A stretch of DNA of 64,000 nt from an uncultured Dechloromonas sp. (GCF_945957265.1 NZ_CAMFKO010000009.1:45868-109867); one strand, 5' to 3'. Counted from the stretch's first letter, positions 29,845 through 40,201 are shown. Made by a program: numbers and translations. Notes: a model not told the origin generated them from the sequence alone.

Positions 29845-30138
29845 ATGGGACGCATGTATAACCCGCCGCACCCCGGCGAAACCTTGAAGGAAGATGTTCT
29901 GCCGGCGCTTGGTCTGACGGTGACGCAGGCGGCCGAAGAGTTGGGTATCAACCGGGTAACGCTGTCGCGCGTGCTGAACGGTAAGGCCGGGGTCAGTATC
30001 GACCTGGCTCTGCGTCTGGAAGCATGGCTCGATGGACCGACTGCCGAGAACTGGCTTAAGGGACAGCTTGCCTATGATTTGTGGCAGGCTGAGCAGTGCC
30101 GCCCGGTGGTTAGTGTCAGGCATGCCAAGGCTGCTTAA
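29845..30138 (+). CDS. higA: HigA-family antitoxin (HTH, XRE)
   Basis: PPHPGETLKEDVLPALGLTVTQAAEELGINRVTLSRVLNGKAGVSIDLALRLE. Confidence 0.92.
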   Translation: MGRMYNPPHPGETLKEDVLPALGLTVTQAAEELGINRVTLSRVLNGKAGVSIDLALRLEAWLDGPTAENWLKGQLAYDLWQAEQCRPVVSVRHAKAA

Positions 30139-30294
30139 AAACTGCCAAGCATTGTTGAAACGAGTAGCCCAGTGAGTAGCTTGATCAATGATCGGAATGA
30201 GGAATCATTGTGCTGCAATCGATAGAGGCTTATTGATGTACTACAGTAACGATGTTGGTTGCCGGCGCCTGTCGCTGGTAATCGCAACGCCTTG

Positions 30295-30320
30295 AAAAGC
30301 CCGGTTTTCCGGGCTTTTTT
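30295..30320 (+). terminator. intrinsic terminator
   Basis: AAAAGCCCGG-tttt-CCGGGCTTTTTT. Confidence 0.85.
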
Positions 30321-30361
30321 CTATTGAAAGAAATACGTGAGCGGCTTGTCGAGGTAGAAAA

Positions 30362-30586
30362 ATGAACCGTTTGTTATCGCTCTCCGTGGCTGCGCTCTTG
30401 CTGTCAGCCTGTTCAATTCTCGCGCCGAAGTGGCACTGGGAAAAGCCTGGCGGTAACTACGAGCAGGATGAACGCTTCTGCAAGGCGCAGACCTACAGCG
30501 GCACCGATGGCATGGTCACCCATGCCAGCGTACGGAGGATGCATGCTTGCATGGAGGGCAAAGGGTGGCGGAAGATCGAGAACTGA
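30362..30586 (+). CDS. small putative lipoprotein
   Basis: MNRLLSLSVAALLLSACSILAP lipobox; 74 aa. Confidence 0.6.
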   Translation: MNRLLSLSVAALLLSACSILAPKWHWEKPGGNYEQDERFCKAQTYSGTDGMVTHASVRRMHACMEGKGWRKIEN

Positions 30587-30759
30587 GTACGCCACCGAGT
30601 TGCATGGGGTGCATGCATCACTATGTGACGCATGATCCGAACTTCCGCTATGGCTGCAGGGCTTTCGGTTTCAAAAGCCAACAATCGCCGATTCGTCTGG
30701 TTCAGAAGGCATCGGCGCAGCCGTGTCGATTGTTCGAGAAGAAGACAACTGTCCGCTGA
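30565..30759 (+). CDS. small Cys-rich conserved hypothetical protein
   Basis: PPSCMGCMHHYVTHDPNFRYGCRAFGFKSQQSP...QPCRLFEKK; GTG start at 30565 within ORF 30547..30759; overlaps the lipoprotein end. Confidence 0.55.
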   Translation: MAEDRELSTPPSCMGCMHHYVTHDPNFRYGCRAFGFKSQQSPIRLVQKASAQPCRLFEKKTTVR

Positions 30760-30763
30760 GCCA

Positions 30764-30925
30764 TCATGCCCTGCGGTCGCCACCTGTTCGCTGGCCTTTT
30801 CGGCGGTCATTGCCGTGAGAATTCCTCACGCCACGGCCGCGCAAAAGCAGGGCTGGCACCAGGAACAGGACAAGCAGGATGAGGATGGAAAGCAGCAGGT
30901 GGTTGTCGAGAATGGCGTCTAGCAC
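30764..30925 (-). CDS. putative small single-TM protein (not in supplied ORF track)
   Basis: GTG-start reverse reading VLDAILDNHLLLSILILLVLFLVPALLLRGRGVRNSHGNDRRKGQRTGGDRRA*. Confidence 0.35.
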   Translation of the reverse strand: MLDAILDNHLLLSILILLVLFLVPALLLRGRGVRNSHGNDRRKGQRTGGDRRA

Positions 30926-31161
30926 GGGTTTCTTCTCCGGCGTGTTGCTGCGGGTTGGACATGGGTCGGAGGCAAGGGTTGCATGGCTTGGGGTGCCGTC
31001 AATTCCCCGGATTGTTGCCGAACCGCCGGTACACCAGTGTGGATTTCAGCATGAAATATTGCTGAAATTTTGCATCGCAGCAGCAAACGGGCGCCTGTGG
31101 GGGCTCAGTTTTTTCGTATAATGTTGCGCTGCACACAAACCAATGTTTTGAGGATCGCAGC

Positions 31162-31704
31162 ATGTCGGAACCGGTACGCCTGATCAAGAAATACCCCAAC
31201 CGTCGTCTTTACGATACCAAGACGAGTGCGTACATCACCCTTGGCGACGTCAAGGATCTGGTGCTCAAGTTCGAGGTTTTCATGGTGGTCGATGCCAAGA
31301 CCGGTGACGACCTCACCCGCAGTATCCTGCTCCAGATCATCCTCGAGGAGGAAACCGGCGGCGTACCGATGTTCTCCAGCGAACTGCTCTCCGGCTTCAT
31401 CCGTTTCTACGGCAGCACCATGCAGGGCATGCTGGGCAAGTACCTGGAAAACAACATGAAGACCTTCGTCGATTTCCAGCAGAAGCTGCAGGATCAGTCG
31501 CGAACCATTTATGGTGCCGCTGACAACACGCATCTGCAGACCGATTTCTGGAACCAGTTCCTGAATTTCCAGCAGCCGGCCATGCAGAGCATGATGACTG
31601 CCTACATGGACCAGTCCAAGAAGATGTTCCAGTCGATGCAGGATCAACTGCAGAGCCAGACGCGCAACATGTTCACCGGTTTCCAGGACAAGCCCGAAAA
31701 GTAG
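31162..31704 (+). CDS. phaR: polyhydroxyalkanoate synthesis repressor PhaR
   Basis: VRLIKKYPNRRLYDTKTSAYITLGDVKDLVL...DLTRSILLQIILEEE. Confidence 0.95.
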   Translation: MSEPVRLIKKYPNRRLYDTKTSAYITLGDVKDLVLKFEVFMVVDAKTGDDLTRSILLQIILEEETGGVPMFSSELLSGFIRFYGSTMQGMLGKYLENNMKTFVDFQQKLQDQSRTIYGAADNTHLQTDFWNQFLNFQQPAMQSMMTAYMDQSKKMFQSMQDQLQSQTRNMFTGFQDKPEK

Positions 31705-31734
31705 GGTTTCCCGCCGGCGCCTGTCGCCGATGAA

Positions 31735-31765
31735 TAAAAAATGGCCGTTTCGACGGCCATTTTTC
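31735..31765. terminator. intrinsic terminator with TTCG loop between phaR and efflux operon
   Basis: AAAAAATGGCCGT-TTCG-ACGGCCATTTTT, usable from both sides. Confidence 0.88.
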
Positions 31766-31810
31766 GTTGGCGGGCGGCGCTACTAAGTCGCCGCCCGTTT
31801 TTCCTGGCGA

Positions 31811-33238
31811 TCAGCTCTGGCTGTCGGCCTTCCAGCCGCCACCCAGGGCCTTGAACAGTTCGACCGAGGTACTCAGGCGGGCCTGGCGGACGCCGATCGC
31901 GGACAGTTGCGCCTCGTTCAGGGTGCGCTGGGCATCGAGCACTTCCAGGTAGCCGGCATGGCCGGCTTCGTAGCGCAGGCGGGAGACGGCCATGGCCTTT
32001 TCGGCGCGGTCGACCCGGGTGCCTTGCGCCTTCTCCTCCTCGCCGTACTCGCGCAGGCTGACCAGCGCATCGCGGACTTCCTTGTAGGCGGTCTGCAGGC
32101 TGTTCTGCCAGGCGACCAGCGATTGCTGGTTGAGGGCCTTGGCCTGGTCGACACGGGCCGAGGTGCGGCCGAAATCGAGGATGGGCATCAAGGCCGACAG
32201 GCCGAGCGACCAGGTGCTGGAGCCGGCGCTGAACAGGTCGGACAGCGTCTTGCTCTCGCTGCCCAGGCTGCCGGTGAGCGTGAATTTCGGGAAGTAACCG
32301 GCCTTGGCGACGCCGATGCTGGCATTGGCGGCGATCAGTTCCTGCTCGGCCTGGCGCACGTCCGGGCGGCCTTCGACGAGGTCGGCTGGCAGGCCGGCCG
32401 GCGGTTCGGGCAGGATCGGCAACTGCTTGAGGTCGCCGGCCGCAATCTTCAGTGTCGGATTGCCGGTGAGCAGGGCGAGCTGGTGCTCGGCCAGCGTGCG
32501 CTGACGACGTTGCTCGGCCAGTTGGGCCTGCGCGGCCGCCAGCAGGCCTTCTGCCTGGTAGCCGTCGAGCGGCGAGGCCAGGCCGGCGTCGACGCGGGTC
32601 TTGACCAGCTTGAGGCTTTCCTCGCGCGTCTTCACGGTTTCGGCGGTGACGGCGAGCTGGGCATCGTAGGCGCGCAGGGCGAGGTAGGTGTCGGCAACCA
32701 GGCCGGCGACGCTCAGGCGAATCGAGTCGTGGGAATACTGGGTGGCCAGGATGCTGGCCTGAGCCGCTTCGTTGGTGCGCCGGATGCGGCCCCAGACATC
32801 GAGCTCGAACGATGTGCTCAGCCCGGCGCTGCGCGCCTGGCGAATCCGCGGTTGGGTGGCGACATAGGTGGCTGTCCTGGTGCTGGCCTTGGTGTTGCTG
32901 ACGCCGGCCGAGCCGTCGATTTGCGGGAAGAAGGAAGCGCCGGCCTCGCGGGCCACGGCATCGGCCTGCTCGACGCGGGCGATGGCCTGGCGCAGGCTGG
33001 CGTTGCCGGTCAGCGCCTGATCGACCAGGTCGTTCAGGGTCGCATCGTTGAACAGCGTCCACCACGCCGGGTTGATGGCCGGGTTGCTGGCGACGGCGAC
33101 GTTTTCGGCCGGCTTGGCTTCGCTGAAGACGGCCGGCAGCAGGGATGCCGGGCGCAGGTAGTCCGGGCCGACGGCGCAGCCGCTCAGGGCGAGTGCGAAA
33201 GCGAGCGGGGTCAGACGGATGAGGGTGCGGGAATTCAT
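31811..33238 (-). CDS. RND efflux outer membrane lipoprotein, NodT/OprM family
   Basis: LALSGCAVGPDYLRP lipobox; ASFFPQIDGSAGVSN; duplicated OMF repeats. Confidence 0.93.
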   Translation of the reverse strand: MNSRTLIRLTPLAFALALSGCAVGPDYLRPASLLPAVFSEAKPAENVAVASNPAINPAWWTLFNDATLNDLVDQALTGNASLRQAIARVEQADAVAREAGASFFPQIDGSAGVSNTKASTRTATYVATQPRIRQARSAGLSTSFELDVWGRIRRTNEAAQASILATQYSHDSIRLSVAGLVADTYLALRAYDAQLAVTAETVKTREESLKLVKTRVDAGLASPLDGYQAEGLLAAAQAQLAEQRRQRTLAEHQLALLTGNPTLKIAAGDLKQLPILPEPPAGLPADLVEGRPDVRQAEQELIAANASIGVAKAGYFPKFTLTGSLGSESKTLSDLFSAGSSTWSLGLSALMPILDFGRTSARVDQAKALNQQSLVAWQNSLQTAYKEVRDALVSLREYGEEEKAQGTRVDRAEKAMAVSRLRYEAGHAGYLEVLDAQRTLNEAQLSAIGVRQARLSTSVELFKALGGGWKADSQS

Positions 33239-36200
33239 GCCTTTTCCTCCTCGTTGTTTTCGAGGTGCGAAGGGTCGATCTGCTTGCCGCGCTCCAGCCA
33301 CTTGAAGAAAAGCGGGATGAACAGCGTGGCGATGAAGGTGGCGGCGAGCATGCCGCCGAAGACGCCGGTGCCCATCGACTGGCGGGCCGCAGCGCCGGCG
33401 CCGGTGGCCTTGACCAGCGGGAAGACGCCGAGCACGAAGGCCAGCGAGGTCATGATGATCGGCCGCAGGCGCAGGCGGGCGGCTTCGACGGCAGCTTGCG
33501 CCGCAGTCATGCCCTCGGCGTACTTCTGGGCGGCGAACTCGACGATCAGGATAGCGTTTTTCGACGCCAGCCCGATCAGCACGACGAGGCCGATCTGGAA
33601 GTAGATGTCATTCGGCATGCCGCGCAGCCATATCGCGGTCAGCGCACCCATCAGGGCGAAGGGCACGGCCATCACGACGGCGACGGGCAGCGACCACTTC
33701 TCGTACTGGGCCGCGAGGATCAGGAAGACCATGACGATGGCGAAGCCGAAGGCCTGCAGCGACGAGCCGGAACTGCGCTTTTCCTGGAAGGCCTGGCCGG
33801 TCCACGCGATGCCGTAGCCGTCGGGCAGGGTCGCGGCGGCGACTTCCTCGACGATCTTGATCGCGTCGCCCGAGCTGACGCCCGGCTTCGAGTCGCCCAT
33901 CACCTTGGCGGCGATGAAGCCGTTGAAGCGCTCGACCTGTTCCGGACCGACGACGTTCCGGACCTTGCTCACCGCCGACAGCGGGATCATGGCGTTGCTC
34001 GTCGCGCTGCGCACATAAACCTTGCCGATGTCGTCCGCCTTCATGCGGTAGTTGGCCTCGGCCTGCAACTGCACGCGATAGACGCGGCCGGCCTTGTTGA
34101 AGTCATTGACGTAGAGGGCGCCCATCGTGCTTTGCAGCGTCGAGTAGATGTCGGCTACGGGAATGCCCAGGGCCAGCGCCTTCTGCTCGTCGACCTCGAC
34201 GTACAGTTGCGGCACGGTCGGACGGAAGAAGGTCGACACGCGGGTGAATTCCGGATGCTTCTGCAACTCGGCCATGAAGGCCTGGGTGACCTCGTTCAGC
34301 TTGCGCGCATCCCCGTCCACGCGGTTCTGGACATACACTTCGAAACCGCCGGCGGTGCCCAGGCCCATGATCGGGGGCGGGTTGAAGACCAGGCCCATGC
34401 CGTCCGGCTGCATCATGCCGAAGCCCATGAACTTGCCGGCCAGGTCCTGCGCCTTGCCCTGCCGCTCGGACCAGTCCTTGAGCGGGATGAACATGGTGCC
34501 GGCGTTCGGCTTGTTGCCGCCGCCGATCAGGTCGAAGCCGGAGACGATGAAGGTGTGCTTCACCGCCTCGTCCTTGGCGATCATCTGGCGCATGCCTTCG
34601 CCGGTCTTCTCGGTGCGCTTCAGCGTGGCACCGTCCGGCAGCATCAGCGCCGAGATCAGGTAGCCCTGGTCCTCGGCCGGCACGAAACTGCCCGGGATGA
34701 CGCGGAAGAAGAGGGCGGTGCCGCCGATGATCACGGCGAACACCAGGGCGCCGACGATGCCGTGCTTGAGGGTGAAGCCGACAGCCCTGGTGTAGCCTTC
34801 GGTCAGGCGCTCGAAGGCCCGGTTGAACGGGGCGAACAGCTTGTTCTCGGTGTGCTGGGCCTTGAGCAGCAGGGCGCACAGGGCCGGCGTCAGGGTCAGC
34901 GCGACGACGCCGGAGAGCACCACGGCCACCGCCACGGTGACGGCGAACTGCTTGTACAGCTGGCCGGCGATGCCGCCGAGGAAGGCGACCGGCACGAACA
35001 CCGCGCACAGCACCAGCACGATGGCGATCAGCGCGCCGGTGACCTGGTGCATGGCCTTGATCGCCGCCTGCTTGGGCGGGAGTTTCTCTTCGGCCATCAG
35101 GCGTTCGACGTTTTCCAGCACGACGATGGCGTCGTCAACCACGATACCGATGGCCAGCACCATGGCGAACAGGGTCAGCGTATTGATCGAGAAGCCGAAC
35201 AGCCACAGGCCGGCGAAGGTGCCGATCAGCGAGATCGGCACGGCGACCATCGGGATCAGCGTGGCGCGCCAGCTCTGCAGGAAGATGAAGACCACGGCCA
35301 GCACCAGGATCATGGCCTCGATCAGGGTATGCACGACTTCCTTGATCGAAGCCGACACGAACAGGGTGGTGTCGAACGGAATGACGTAATCCATCGCCTC
35401 CGGGAACTTGCCCTTGAGCTCGGCCATCTTGGCCTTGACCGCATTGGACACTTCCAGCGCATTGGCGCCGGTCTGCAGGAAGACGCCCATGGCGATGGTC
35501 GGCTGGCCGTCCAGCGTCACGCGCTGGTCGTAGCTGTAGGCGCCGAGCTCGATGCGGGCGATGTCCTTGAGGCGCAGCAGGCCGCCCGGGCCGCTGGCGC
35601 GAATGACGATGTTGCCGAATTCCTCCTCGCTTAGCAGGCGCCCCTTGGCGGTCACCGTGTAGACCAGTTGCTGGTCGTTCGGCGCCGGCTCCTGGCCGAT
35701 CTTGCCGGCCGCGTTCTGGGCGTTCTGGGCGCTGATGGCGGCGGCAATTTCAGTCGAGGTCAGGCCAAGCTGGGCCATGCGGTCAGGCTTCAGCCAGACG
35801 CGCATCGAATAGTCCTGGGCACCGAAAATGGTCACGTCGCCGACGCCCTTGACCCGCTTGAGTTCATCGACGATGTTCAGGCTGGCGTAGTTGGAGAGAT
35901 ATAGCGTGTTGTACCTGCCGCCCTCCGACTTCAGCGCGACGACCTGCAGGATGTCGTTGGAGCGCTTCTGGACGATCACGCCATTGCGCCGCACGGCTTC
36001 CGGCAGGCGCGGCTCGGCCGCCTTGACGCGGTTGTTGACGTTCACCGCGGCCATGTCGACGTTGGTGCCGACCTCGAAGGTGGCGGTGATGGTCACCGAA
36101 CCGTTGGCGCTGGCCGAGGAGGTGAAATACACCATGTTCTCGACCCCGTTGAGCTGCTCCTCGATCGGCGCGGCGACGGTCTTGGCCAGGGTTTCGGCCG

Positions 36201-36357
36201 AGGCGCCCGGGTAGGTGGCGGTGATCAGCACGGTCGGCGGGGCGATCTGCGGGTATTGCGCGACGGGCAATACCTGCGAGGCGACCAGCCCGGCAATGAC
36301 GATGATGATCGAGATGACCGACGCGAAGATCGGCCGGTTGATAAAGAATTTAGCCAT
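33235..36357 (-). CDS. RND efflux inner membrane permease, HAE1 (AcrB/MexB) family
   Basis: 1040 aa; MAKFFINRPIFASVISIIIVIAGL...GIVVDDAIVVLENVERLM. Confidence 0.95.
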   Translation of the reverse strand: MAKFFINRPIFASVISIIIVIAGLVASQVLPVAQYPQIAPPTVLITATYPGASAETLAKTVAAPIEEQLNGVENMVYFTSSASANGSVTITATFEVGTNVDMAAVNVNNRVKAAEPRLPEAVRRNGVIVQKRSNDILQVVALKSEGGRYNTLYLSNYASLNIVDELKRVKGVGDVTIFGAQDYSMRVWLKPDRMAQLGLTSTEIAAAISAQNAQNAAGKIGQEPAPNDQQLVYTVTAKGRLLSEEEFGNIVIRASGPGGLLRLKDIARIELGAYSYDQRVTLDGQPTIAMGVFLQTGANALEVSNAVKAKMAELKGKFPEAMDYVIPFDTTLFVSASIKEVVHTLIEAMILVLAVVFIFLQSWRATLIPMVAVPISLIGTFAGLWLFGFSINTLTLFAMVLAIGIVVDDAIVVLENVERLMAEEKLPPKQAAIKAMHQVTGALIAIVLVLCAVFVPVAFLGGIAGQLYKQFAVTVAVAVVLSGVVALTLTPALCALLLKAQHTENKLFAPFNRAFERLTEGYTRAVGFTLKHGIVGALVFAVIIGGTALFFRVIPGSFVPAEDQGYLISALMLPDGATLKRTEKTGEGMRQMIAKDEAVKHTFIVSGFDLIGGGNKPNAGTMFIPLKDWSERQGKAQDLAGKFMGFGMMQPDGMGLVFNPPPIMGLGTAGGFEVYVQNRVDGDARKLNEVTQAFMAELQKHPEFTRVSTFFRPTVPQLYVEVDEQKALALGIPVADIYSTLQSTMGALYVNDFNKAGRVYRVQLQAEANYRMKADDIGKVYVRSATSNAMIPLSAVSKVRNVVGPEQVERFNGFIAAKVMGDSKPGVSSGDAIKIVEEVAAATLPDGYGIAWTGQAFQEKRSSGSSLQAFGFAIVMVFLILAAQYEKWSLPVAVVMAVPFALMGALTAIWLRGMPNDIYFQIGLVVLIGLASKNAILIVEFAAQKYAEGMTAAQAAVEAARLRLRPIIMTSLAFVLGVFPLVKATGAGAAARQSMGTGVFGGMLAATFIATLFIPLFFKWLERGKQIDPSHLENNEEEKA

Positions 36358-36366
36358 GGCGATTCC

Positions 36367-37500
36367 TTATTGCTTGGCCGGGGCGCCAGCCGCCATGCCC
36401 GCCGGCGCATCGTTCGGCCCCTTGGGCGCGACCGGCGCGCCGGGACGGAGCTTGATCAGGTTGTCCACGATCACCTTGTCGCCGGCATTGAGGCCGCCGA
36501 GGATGACCCAGTCCTTGCCATACCATTCGCCGGCCTTGACCGGGCGCGGCGCGACCTTGTCCTCGGGGCCGGCGGTCATCACCAGCGTGCCCTGCTCGGT
36601 CTGCATCACCGCCGATTGCGGCACCAGGAAGACACCGTCGCGCTCGCCGGTCAGGATGCGGACGCGGACGAACTGGCCGGGCAGCAGCTGGCCGCCGGCA
36701 TTATCGAATTCGGCGCGCAACTGCTGCGTGCCCAGCGTGGTGTCGATATTGGTGGCGAGGAAATTCAGCTTGCCGCGCTTTTCGTAGGTCTGCCCGTTCG
36801 GCATGACCAGTTCGACGCCCTTGATGTCCTTTTGCGTCATGCGCCCGTTGGGGAACTTGGCCAGGTCGCTTTCGCCGAGGCTGAAGCGCACCCAGATCGG
36901 GTTGGTCTGGTAGATCGAGGTGAGCAGGCTGTCGGCGGTTGAAATCAGGTTGCCGTCCGACTTGATGGCGCGGCCGGTGGTACCGGCCACCGGGGCGGTG
37001 ACGGTGGTCCATGACAGGTTCAGTTCGGCCTGGCGCAGCGCGGCCTGGGCCATCGCATTGGCCGACACGGCATCGTCGTAGTCCTTCTGGGCGATGGCTT
37101 TTGCTTCGGCCAGGCCCTTCAGGCGACCGGCTTCGCGCGCCGTCTGCTCGGCCTTGGCCTTGGCTTCGGCCAGTGCGATCTCATAGGGCGCACGGTCGAT
37201 CTGGAACAGCGGTTGCCCAGCCTTGACGGTATCGCCTTCCTGATACAGGCGCTTGACCAGGATGCCGCCGACCCGGGCGCGCACCTCGGTTTCGCGGGCG
37301 CCTTCGGTTTGCGCCATGATTTCGATGCTGGTCGGCACTTTCTGCGGCTGCATCTCGATCACGGTGACCGGCATCGGTCCCTGCTTCGGCGGGCCGCCCG
37401 CCTGCTTGTCGCCGGAGCATCCGGCTGCGCCAAAGGCGCCGATCAACGCCGAAACAATGAAAGGCAGCGCCTTGCGCTGAAAAATAGCGGTCGGGTTCAC
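36367..37500 (-). CDS. RND efflux periplasmic adaptor, AcrA/MexA family
   Basis: Lipobox GAAGCSGDK; VRARVGGILVKRLYQEGDTVKAGQPLFQID. Confidence 0.93.
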   Translation of the reverse strand: MNPTAIFQRKALPFIVSALIGAFGAAGCSGDKQAGGPPKQGPMPVTVIEMQPQKVPTSIEIMAQTEGARETEVRARVGGILVKRLYQEGDTVKAGQPLFQIDRAPYEIALAEAKAKAEQTAREAGRLKGLAEAKAIAQKDYDDAVSANAMAQAALRQAELNLSWTTVTAPVAGTTGRAIKSDGNLISTADSLLTSIYQTNPIWVRFSLGESDLAKFPNGRMTQKDIKGVELVMPNGQTYEKRGKLNFLATNIDTTLGTQQLRAEFDNAGGQLLPGQFVRVRILTGERDGVFLVPQSAVMQTEQGTLVMTAGPEDKVAPRPVKAGEWYGKDWVILGGLNAGDKVIVDNLIKLRPGAPVAPKGPNDAPAGMAAGAPAKQ

Positions 37501-37605
37501 GTGGATTCTCCTTGATTATTTTCGCTGCGATGATTATAAACATTCATGAATGTATGTAAATAATTTTTTGTGTAAAATTGCACTGTCAGATGTAACTGAC
37601 GGTAA

Positions 37606-38253
37606 ATGGTTCGCCGGAGAAAGATCGTGGTCAGAAAGACAAAGGAAGAAGCGGAGCAGACGCGCAAGGAGATCATCCATGCGGCGCGCCGGGTATTCCA
37701 TGAATGCGGCGTCAGTCGTTCGACGCTGGAAAAGATAGCCAAGGCGGCAGGGGTGACGCGTGGCGCGGTGTATTGGCATTTCCAGGACAAGGCGGAATTG
37801 TTCTTCGCCATGCGCGAGGACGTCTTCGCCCCGCTGGTCGAGCGCACCGATGCCTATCTGCTGTCGGAGTGCTTCGACAATCCGCTGGATGCGATCGAAG
37901 CGTCGATTAGCGAGTTCTTCAGGGTGCTCGAGGACAGTTCGGTGGTACGCGAAGTCTTCGAGATCATGATTTCGCGTTGCGAATACGTTGGTGAATTCAC
38001 GTCGGTGGAGGAGGAGATCGGCCGCCCGGCACAGGATTTCCTGGCCAAGATCGAGCGGGTTTACCGGCAGGCGGCGGAGCGGGGCACCTTGCGTCCGGGG
38101 ATCGATCCGCTCGATGCGGCACGCGATACCTGGGCTTTTACCAGCGGCTTGCTGCACTTGTTGCTGAGTTGCCAGCGCGCTTCCGATCTTTCCCAGAAAG
38201 TGTCGGCCATGATCCGCGTGCATATGGCGATGCGGCGCATCGCCCCTGCCTGA
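37606..38253 (+). CDS. TetR-family regulator (AcrR-like), divergent from efflux operon
   Basis: TRKEIIHAARRVFHECGVSRSTLEKIAKAAGVTRGAVYWHFQDKAELF. Confidence 0.93.
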   Translation: MVRRRKIVVRKTKEEAEQTRKEIIHAARRVFHECGVSRSTLEKIAKAAGVTRGAVYWHFQDKAELFFAMREDVFAPLVERTDAYLLSECFDNPLDAIEASISEFFRVLEDSSVVREVFEIMISRCEYVGEFTSVEEEIGRPAQDFLAKIERVYRQAAERGTLRPGIDPLDAARDTWAFTSGLLHLLLSCQRASDLSQKVSAMIRVHMAMRRIAPA

Positions 38254-38268
38254 GCGCCGAGTTTCTTC

Positions 38269-39249
38269 CTAGTTGCCGGGCGGCGCGAAAGCGCCTGCGG
38301 CGTACGGCGTAAACCCGAGGCCGGGGCTGGCGGGGAGCTGCATCCTGCCCTTGCAAACCGGGTAGGGGGTTCCGCTGTCGGCGGCAAACCAGACGGCGGT
38401 GCTCAGCCCGTGTACGCTTTCCGGGGCGACGGCGGCGGCCAGTTGGGCGCAGGCGGCGAGGCCGCAGGCGCTTTCCAGGGCGGACGTGACGATCGTTTCG
38501 ATGCCCGCGGACCGGGCACGCAGCGCCAGTTCGACGCTGCCCAGCAGCCCGCCGTGCCGTGCGGGTTTGACGACCAGGCGGCGGACGAACGGATGGCGAA
38601 AGAAATCGTCGTCGATCAGTTGTATCGATTCGTCGAGCGCGATGGGCCAGGGCGCCATCGATTGCAGGCGTCCGAGCGCCGCCCGCCCGGGGTCGGCCAG
38701 CGGCTCCTCCAGGCCTTCGATGGGCAGGTCGGCGCAGCCCGATACGAAAGCCTGCGCGTCGGCGAGAGGCCATGCGCCGTTGGCGTCGAGTCGCCATGCG
38801 ATATCCGGCGGGGAGACAGCGGCCAGTTGATGCAGTCGGGCGATTTCCTCGGCCACCGGCTTGACGCCGACCTTGAGTTTGACGACCGCATAGCCTTGCG
38901 CCGCTGCCATCGCGAGCAGGACCGGCGTGTTGTCCGACAAGGCCCCGAGATTGTCGTTGACGGCCAGGCTGGCGACCGGCGCATCGCCGCACAACCATTG
39001 ATGCAGGGGCTGGCCGGCATGCCGGGCGACGAGATCGAGGTGGGCGGTTTCTTCGGCGAAGGCGTCGGCCGCCGAGGCGGAAATGCCGAACTCGGGCAGC
39101 GGAGCCGAATCGCCCCAGCCGCACCGGCCGTCGCTCGTTCGCAGCCGCAACAGGCGGCCCCTGCGCTCGGTGATTTCGCCACGGCTGGTCAGCCACGGGC
39201 GCTTCAAGGGCAGCGCGTAGGGCAACCAGTCGGCGGCAACGATCCTCAC
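38269..39249 (-). CDS. menC: o-succinylbenzoate synthase (MenC-like, enolase superfamily)
   Basis: [51 protein letters not shown] start at 39249 overlapping menB stop. Confidence 0.78.
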   Translation of the reverse strand: MRIVAADWLPYALPLKRPWLTSRGEITERRGRLLRLRTSDGRCGWGDSAPLPEFGISASAADAFAEETAHLDLVARHAGQPLHQWLCGDAPVASLAVNDNLGALSDNTPVLLAMAAAQGYAVVKLKVGVKPVAEEIARLHQLAAVSPPDIAWRLDANGAWPLADAQAFVSGCADLPIEGLEEPLADPGRAALGRLQSMAPWPIALDESIQLIDDDFFRHPFVRRLVVKPARHGGLLGSVELALRARSAGIETIVTSALESACGLAACAQLAAAVAPESVHGLSTAVWFAADSGTPYPVCKGRMQLPASPGLGFTPYAAGAFAPPGN

Positions 39250-40070
39250 GGGCGCTTGCGATACTTGCCGAAGTCGGGGGGGCGGCGTTCGAGCCAGGCG
39301 TTGCGGCCCTCCTGGCCTTCGTCGCTCATGTAGAACAGTCCGGTGGCGTTGCCGGCGAGTTCCTGGATGCCGGCCAGGCCGTCGGTGTCGGCGTTGAAGC
39401 CGGCCTTGATCATGCGCAGCGCCATGGGCGACAGTTTCAGCATGTCGCGGCACCAGCTCACCGTTTCCTCTTCCAGCCTGTCGACTGGTACGACGGCATT
39501 GACCAGTCCCCAGTCGAGCGCCGTGGCGGCATCGTACTGACGGCAGAGCAGCCAGATTTCCTTGGCCCGTTTCATGCCGATGGTGCGCGCCATCAGCCCG
39601 GCGCCGAGGCCGGCGTCGAAGCTGCCGACGCGCGGCCCGGTCTGGCCGAAGCGGGCATTGTCGGCGGCGATCGAGAGGTCGCAGACCAGGTGCAGGACAT
39701 GACCGCCGCCGATGGCGAAGCCGGCAACCATGGCGACCACCGGCTTGGGCAGGCGACGAATCTGCATCTGCAGGTCGAGGACGTTGAGGTGCGGGGTGCC
39801 GCCTTCGTCGATGTAGCCTTCCTCGCCGCGCACCTTCTGGTCGCCGCCGGAGCAGAAGGCTTCGCTGCCGGCGCCGGTCAGGATGATGGCGCCGATGGCG
39901 TTGTCGTGGTGGGCGCGGTGGAAGGCGTCGATCAGCTGCTTGACGGTTTCCGGGCGAAAGGCATTGCGTCGCTCGGGCCGGTTGATGGAAATCTTGGCGA
40001 TCCCCTCGGCGGTTTCGTAAAGAATGTCGGAGTAGGCGTGGGCGCTTTGCCAGCGGATGCTTGTCGTCAT
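39246..40070 (-). CDS. menB: 1,4-dihydroxy-2-naphthoyl-CoA synthase
   Basis: [72 protein letters not shown]. Confidence 0.9.
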   Translation of the reverse strand: MTTSIRWQSAHAYSDILYETAEGIAKISINRPERRNAFRPETVKQLIDAFHRAHHDNAIGAIILTGAGSEAFCSGGDQKVRGEEGYIDEGGTPHLNVLDLQMQIRRLPKPVVAMVAGFAIGGGHVLHLVCDLSIAADNARFGQTGPRVGSFDAGLGAGLMARTIGMKRAKEIWLLCRQYDAATALDWGLVNAVVPVDRLEEETVSWCRDMLKLSPMALRMIKAGFNADTDGLAGIQELAGNATGLFYMSDEGQEGRNAWLERRPPDFGKYRKRP

Positions 40071-40201
40071 GATTCGGCTAGTGGTTGCGATGAGCCGAAG
40101 TATAGCGTCGGCAGGCAGTTGCCGATTTGATGTGCCGCGTGGGAATCGGCGCGGGAGAGCGTGCCGGCCGAAGGCCTGGCGCGCTTTCCCGGCGGTGTGG
40201 C

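Noticed and set aside
30261-31726. GCCGGCGCCTGTCGC repeated at about 30261 and 31713, each shortly before a terminator
   Set aside because: Only two 15-bp copies in GC-rich DNA; no flanking structure, likely chance
33265-35634. 789-aa forward ORF opposite the RND permease
   Set aside because: His/Asp/Gly-rich shadow translation; the reverse frame encodes a canonical HAE1 permease
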